Shown here: one piece after another, positions 59,520-64,000 of the stretch
Layout of the letters: every line of letters begins with the position of its first letter
Numbering within the stretch: the stretch's first letter is position 1
Source: Amyelois transitella
Lineage: Eukaryota; Arthropoda; Insecta; Lepidoptera; Pyralidae
Assembly (NCBI RefSeq): GCF_032362555.1
Contig: NC_083514.1
Span: 4,821,001 to 4,885,000 of the forward strand
DNA: 64,000 nt
Direction of reading: 5' to 3'
Made by a program: the position numbers and the translations under genes
Notes under the pieces: generated by a model
What the model was told of the DNA's origin: nothing
What the model saw: only the letters and a program-made list of their open reading frames with translations
Databases searched by the model: none

Positions 59520-59621
59520 GTAGAGTAAGACATATTTGTTGATAGAACCTAGGCTACGATGACTTGATAAGTCATAACTTTATATTCACCCTCTATTCGA
59601 TAGAGTATGTGGAGATAAAAT

Positions 59622-59627
59622 AATAAA
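59622..59627 (+). terminator. Candidate poly(A) signal of the CDYL-like gene
   Basis: AATAAA about 100 nt after the stop at 59519, followed by a T-rich stretch. Confidence 0.5.
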
Positions 59628-62092
59628 CATCTCTTCTCTTTATTGACTGGTTTCTGGGTTCAATGTGCAAGTAGGATAATATTAGATTAATTAACATGTA
59701 TTTTGGGTATATAATGTGTAATAAATAAACTTCCCTACTTTACTGATCGGTAAAAAGGAATGTTTTGAGTGTGCGCACAATACAAACCGTAGCGTTGAAT
59801 TATAGCAAAAATTTGACCTTTTGACTATGATATGTGGCAATAAGGCGGAACATTCCTTAGACGTTATTATTTATTATATATTATTTTTACAAATTTGTTT
59901 TGTCTTTATGGTTCTTTCAGGTATGTTCAATATAACTGCAATACAAAGCTCATTAATTATTAGTATTGTGCGCTGTAAAAAGACTGCCGTTCTTTTTACA
60001 ATTTTGATTCACACGCTGCAGAAAATATATACAAAATTACAATAGTATTTTGTTGTGTTAAGTGATTCATCTTTTAATATAAGTGACGTTAAAAAAACTT
60101 ATATGAATTATTAAAGTTGTTAATACTACAACACCCAAAATTAGAAATAATAGAAGTGCTGTCTGTTAATTATTTTTACATAAAGACTATTTGAATTGAG
60201 TAAATATACAAAAAAAAATGTAGCGTAAATCTGATTTATCTTTTCCACTAAACAAATAATGACAGATGAATAAAACATAGTTTTCCATAATTTTACCATC
60301 TCATGTTTTGTAAAATGCTTGTTTTTGTGTGAATTTTTTTTTCTAATTAACAATTCTTTCAAATATATATTTATTCAGTATCCATTTTTATCTATTGAAA
60401 TATTTTTACTCAATTTATAGAGACTTTGTGTAATAGTAACACAACACTGTTGTTATGCATCAGTTGTTGTTACATTTTAGTCATAGAACATTATTTTATG
60501 TTACAGATTAAATTGTTTATGCGTTTGTTTTAGATGTTTATGAGTTTATAATGTCGATTAATGAATTTCGATTAATAGCCAAAGTTCTGAAGTGCTTTGA
60601 TTAAATCTTTTGAAGACTGGTTAATATCGTGCGTTTTAAGTGGGGCTGGAAAGCCGAAAGTTTACATATCCTTTCGTTAAATGCTGAGACCGCCGGAAGA
60701 TGTTTCGATACAACCAAACGACGTAAATATTGTTTCTGGCATCTTGCATCATCATCAATCATATTGGTATAATGTATTATCTCATTTTTTATGTAATAAC
60801 AATATTCAAAAGAGTATAAATTATGAACTATCTTGGTTTGTGCATAAATTAAATCTCATATCTCAATCCCGAATAACCACAATATCTTTGTAATCCTGTC
60901 TTAGACTTATTTAGATTTTATTCCTTCAGTTTAGTTATTTACATGTAAGTGTAGCAATAATTTATTTCATTCTATTTCTTAGTTAAAAAATAAAGTGCCT
61001 TTAATACGATTTCCGTATTTATTTGTTTACGTATATTAAAAAAGTATACACTCTAACGTGTAGCTATTTACAATTACACACATACAATAAATAATCGTTA
61101 CACAGAATCAATATGACTCGTTGAAATTTTGAGTGTGATCGTGACTGTTAAGGAAAACTGAAAAATTTAATGTAATTATTAAGATTTATGTTACATGAAG
61201 GCTAGGCTGGTTTTACATGACGCCGTTGAGACGCGTCGTTGGCCAGCGCGTTCCATCGGCGCGCTTGTCCGGCGGCGCGCTGTGTAACAAGTGTCGCGGT
61301 TTGGTGTAAAGTAGTAGTAGTAAGCAGCGCCGACGACGGCACGCGTCTCACGACCAGCGCGTTTAAACTGCGTCACTTTGCAACTGGGCTATTATCTGGT
61401 GTTAATCCACGCGCGAGTGTGGTCAGCGCTGGAACAAGCGCGTGACTCTGAAACCAGCCGTAGTGTGTCTGTGGTGTTTTGTAGCATTTCAGCAGTCGGT
61501 AAAATATATTTTTCTAAAGATGAAATGTGTAAAAAAGAAAACAAATATTTAGGTAGATATCTATTAAGTATATGCTTCAACGATTTTATGTTGCAACTCC
61601 TGAATATGCTACGAAATATCCTTAATGCAAAGATGTAGGTCCTGTTTTTGTTTTTCTTTACATACAAAAACATTATAATAAAATATGAGGCGCATATTAT
61701 GTGAATAAACATGATTAATTTGTGTCTAATTAAATGATCGACCTTAAAATATTATTTTTTTATTCACCATTAAAAAATCAACACCACCGAAACTATATGG
61801 AGCTCGGCGATAAAATCAAATTTGATGCCCCAATTAGTTGCCAAGATTCTTAGCCTATCGTTATTGATTGATCAATTATTTTCATTTACGTTGTTGTATT
61901 ATTAAATTTAAATCTAAAGTAACCTAAGTGTTTACTTCTCATTTCTTATATGGCTATATATGGCTGGTGGTCTTGACAGACAAATACACCTAGCATGATA
62001 GGCTACATCCTCGAACATAGCTTGAGAAGGTATTAAATTTTGTAATATTTTAAATGAAACTAGTTTTATTGGATACAAATTTTATTTAACAA
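59628..62092. other. Intergenic stretch with a GC-rich island at about 61200-61470
   Basis: Mostly AT-rich with short chance open frames and no gene I can support. The island at 61200-61470 ('gacgcgtcgttggccagcgcg', 'acggcacgcgtctcacgaccagcgcg') stands out in base composition. Its repeated 'ccagcgcg' and inverted 'gagacgcgt/acgcgtctc' words suggest a decayed DNA transposon, but no clean ends were found. Confidence 0.4.
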
Positions 62093-62414
62093 TCATACTT
62101 TATCAGCAACGTTTGATATAATAGGCTTGGGTCGGGATTTAAAGAGCAATTTCTTCTTGACAATTGCTTTTACTTTGTATTGTGTTTTTTCGTCGATTAT
62201 AATTTTTTCAATGACCGCCATTGGGTGTTCTAGTTTGACTTCCTTCCCGTTGAGGACGTGGTGGCCTAGAATGAGAACGGGATGGCCGTTTCTGTTGAAG
62301 TAGTGCAAGTCTCCGGCCACCGTTACTCCCGACGGGTTCTCCTTCTTCAACTGGATGAGGCCTTGAAGCTCTACTATCGCCCACTCCGGTATACCATTCT
62401 CGTCCGTAGTTTTA
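62093..62414 (-). CDS. CHTF8: Chromosome transmission fidelity protein 8 homolog (CTF8), last exon
   Basis: Family role: small subunit of the CTF18 alternative clamp loader (CTF18-DCC1-CTF8-RFC), which loads PCNA for sister-chromatid cohesion. The exon reads KTTDENGIPEWAIVELQGLI, then GDLHYFNRNGHPVLILGHHV, and ends LFKSRPKPIISNVADKV, against human [32 protein letters not shown] and LFKTRPKPIITSV. It begins in phase 2 after TTGCAG, so a short 5' exon supplying the start is needed. I could not find it between 62415 and 63556. 106 codons are visible (human 121). AATAAA-type signals lie just beyond the stop. Confidence 0.9.
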
Positions 62415-63556
62415 CTGCAATAGATAAGTGAGATGGTAAAAACTTAAGAGAGAAGATAGAGAGAGAGATTAAAGGGAAATAAAAAAAAAAAACAGAAACA
62501 ATGAAAACAGTTTATTAAATTTGTATGATTGGAGAAAAATATTGCGGCACCTGAATCGGAACACCTCCTGTAATAACTTCAATTATTTAAACAATATACA
62601 TATGTTTAACATCAAGGTAGACATCATTCCAAAATATTTATACAGCAGTCAACTCCTACTGTTTCTCATTCAGACATACAAAATTATGACGCATCTAAAT
62701 TGTGTCGGCGAGCGAAAGTTCTCTTAGAGCAGTATAGGTAGGCAGTGCCTATAAGGAACATTATTTTTTTAATTGTGCTCACTACGCGCAGTAGCCAATT
62801 AAATTTTATTGTAGGGGAGCCCATGAGGGGATTTTGGGATTTTCTAAAGCGCGGCAGATTAATATACAGGGGGATACCTAGTACCCTATTAAGTACTCCC
62901 ACAGTATGAGCCTTCTATATATGATCGCCCGTCAAGGGAAAAGGATCAGATTAGTAAAAAATAATAATCATTGAAAATTCTCGAGCGCTTCAGGTTTAGA
63001 TAAGGTGAGGTAGTTACATGCTAAAACGTGTATATTTCACTAATCTGACTTGAGATGACTTCATGAAGGGGAAGGGCTACATAGTTGTAAAAAAAAAACA
63101 TCACCAGGACGTTCTCGAGCGTAGCTAATTTTTTTTTTTTATTTTGAGAGAATAATTCAAAGATTACGAAAAATATAAATCTGACGATTTCCACAAGCCA
63201 AAGTTACAAAAAATCATTCATAAAGTTTAATGCGTGCAGGTACGTGATGTAATTAAAAATGTAATTTTTTGTAATTATTTTCTGATAAATATAAGTATTC
63301 TACTTAAAAAACATGTACTTTCTCATTTGCATTCTATTTCCTCGAGCTTTTCGATTTTAAGTTCAATATATATGTATATATATATTGTTAGATTAGGCGA
63401 AACTCTCGAGATAATTGTCAGATTATGAGACAGCATGTCTAGGGCATAATGATGAACCATATACCTATATCTTAATTTGACGCGCTTGAGTATTTCAAAA
63501 TGACGAATTACATTCTTTTTTTGAACTCATCATCACCGCGCACCGCAACCAGCCAG
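62415..63556. other. Interval between CTF8 exon and next minus-strand gene
   Basis: Should hold the first exon of CTF8 and its promoter, plus the 3' untranslated region of the next gene, but no exon could be assigned. Poly-A and GA runs at 62456-62490 and AT dinucleotide repeats at 63368-63388 are visible. Confidence 0.4.
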
Positions 63557-63940
63557 TTAGTATCGGAACTTCTTGAAGAGCGGATGCTTGTTGTGCTGCG
63601 CGTTGCGGCGGTGCTCCAAGTAGAGCGCGTCGTCGGCGCCCGCCAGCGACGACAGCGCGCCCGCGCCGCGCCGCGCGCCGCCCGCGCCGCCCGCGCCCGG
63701 CTCGCGCTCGTCCTCGCACTCCGTCTCCGATGCCGCCAGCACCTGGACAACACAACAAAAAATATGACACCCCTTATTTCACTGAGGATTCCTTCCTGTA
63801 ACATACGTTTATACTGATCTTGTATAATGTTATAAATAAAGTGAAACTATACTGACTTGCTGCAGCAACATTCCTTGCTCCTCACGAGTACCATAAAATA
63901 AATCTGGTTCTTGATCCATGCCTTTCAGTTCTGTAATAAC
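63557..63940 (-). CDS. Last two exons of an unidentified gene (5' part outside window)
   Basis: Minus-strand exons 63940-63857 and 63742-63557 join in phase 0 and end in TAA. They encode VITELKGMDQEPDLFYGTRE..., then an acidic and Gly/Ala/Arg low-complexity run, then DALYLEHRRNAQHNKHPLFK and KFRY at the C-terminus. The end looks conserved (H-P-L-F-K-K-F-R), but I do not recognise the family. The last exon is extremely GC-rich in its middle. The splice signals are good on both sides (ttttcag, |gtcagt, ttgtccag). Confidence 0.7.
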
Positions 63941-64000
63941 CTGAAAAATTTAGAAATAGACACATTTTAGTGGAATCTCATCACAGCCTTTTTGTGGTAT

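Noticed and set aside
59821-60893. Short frames (59821-60045, 60681-60893) in the interval after the CDYL-like gene
   Set aside because: No conserved motif, splice context or codon bias.
1-64000. CRISPR arrays, bacterial operons, integrated viral genes, tRNA and rRNA genes
   Set aside because: None recognised; spaced repeats here are transposable elements, and no cloverleaf or ribosomal sequence was identified by eye.

Overview
This window is nuclear DNA from an insect, almost certainly a moth or butterfly. The background is AT-rich and genes are split into many short GT-AG exons. The dispersed repeats are of the lepidopteran kind: 'gacttcg...gcggg...ctag' elements, a roughly 250-bp SINE-like family with a 'tatatcccttgcggggtagacagagcc' core, and LINE 3' ends tailed by TATG repeats. 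No bacterial, CRISPR or viral signal was seen, and no tRNA or rRNA gene was recognised. Exon boundaries were read by hand from splice signals, reading phase and remembered family sequences, with no database search.

Layout: TMX3-type thioredoxin transmembrane protein (minus, 3' end outside the window); an unidentified 113-residue protein starting head-to-head with it; puromycin-sensitive aminopeptidase PSA/NPEPPS (plus, 12 exons), with an apparently intact mariner in intron 8; a roughly 4.5-kb gene-poor AT-rich stretch; FBXL16 (minus, 6 exons), with an internally deleted hAT in intron 2; nucleoporin Nup160 (plus, 27 exons, about 15 kb); peroxisomal carrier SLC25A17/PMP34 (minus); WASH-complex strumpellin WASHC5 (plus, 11 exons); LENG1 (minus); a chromatin-type protein with a C-terminal CDYL-like crotonase domain (plus), whose last intron holds a complete secreted cysteine-rich gene on the opposite strand; CTF8/CHTF8 (minus, first exon not found); and the last two exons of an unidentified gene (minus).

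The genes are ordinary housekeeping functions with no shared pathway (ER folding, peptide turnover, ubiquitin ligase adaptor, nuclear pore, peroxisome transport, endosomal actin, chromatin, sister-chromatid cohesion). From PSA to CTF8 the strands alternate, giving head-to-head and tail-to-tail pairs; WASHC5 and LENG1 stop codons are only 91 bp apart.

No new multi-gene system was found. The best leads are the nested secreted gene, the mariner with an open transposase frame, a 39-codon cassette-like exon and a mitochondrial-looking leader in PSA, a near-perfect snap-back hairpin just after a Nup160 exon, a likely shortened Nup160 C-terminal region next to a relic exon-end copy, exon-by-exon GC extremes, three nearly identical young 0.2-kb repeats, and a one-base phase conflict before the last exon of the CDYL-like gene.
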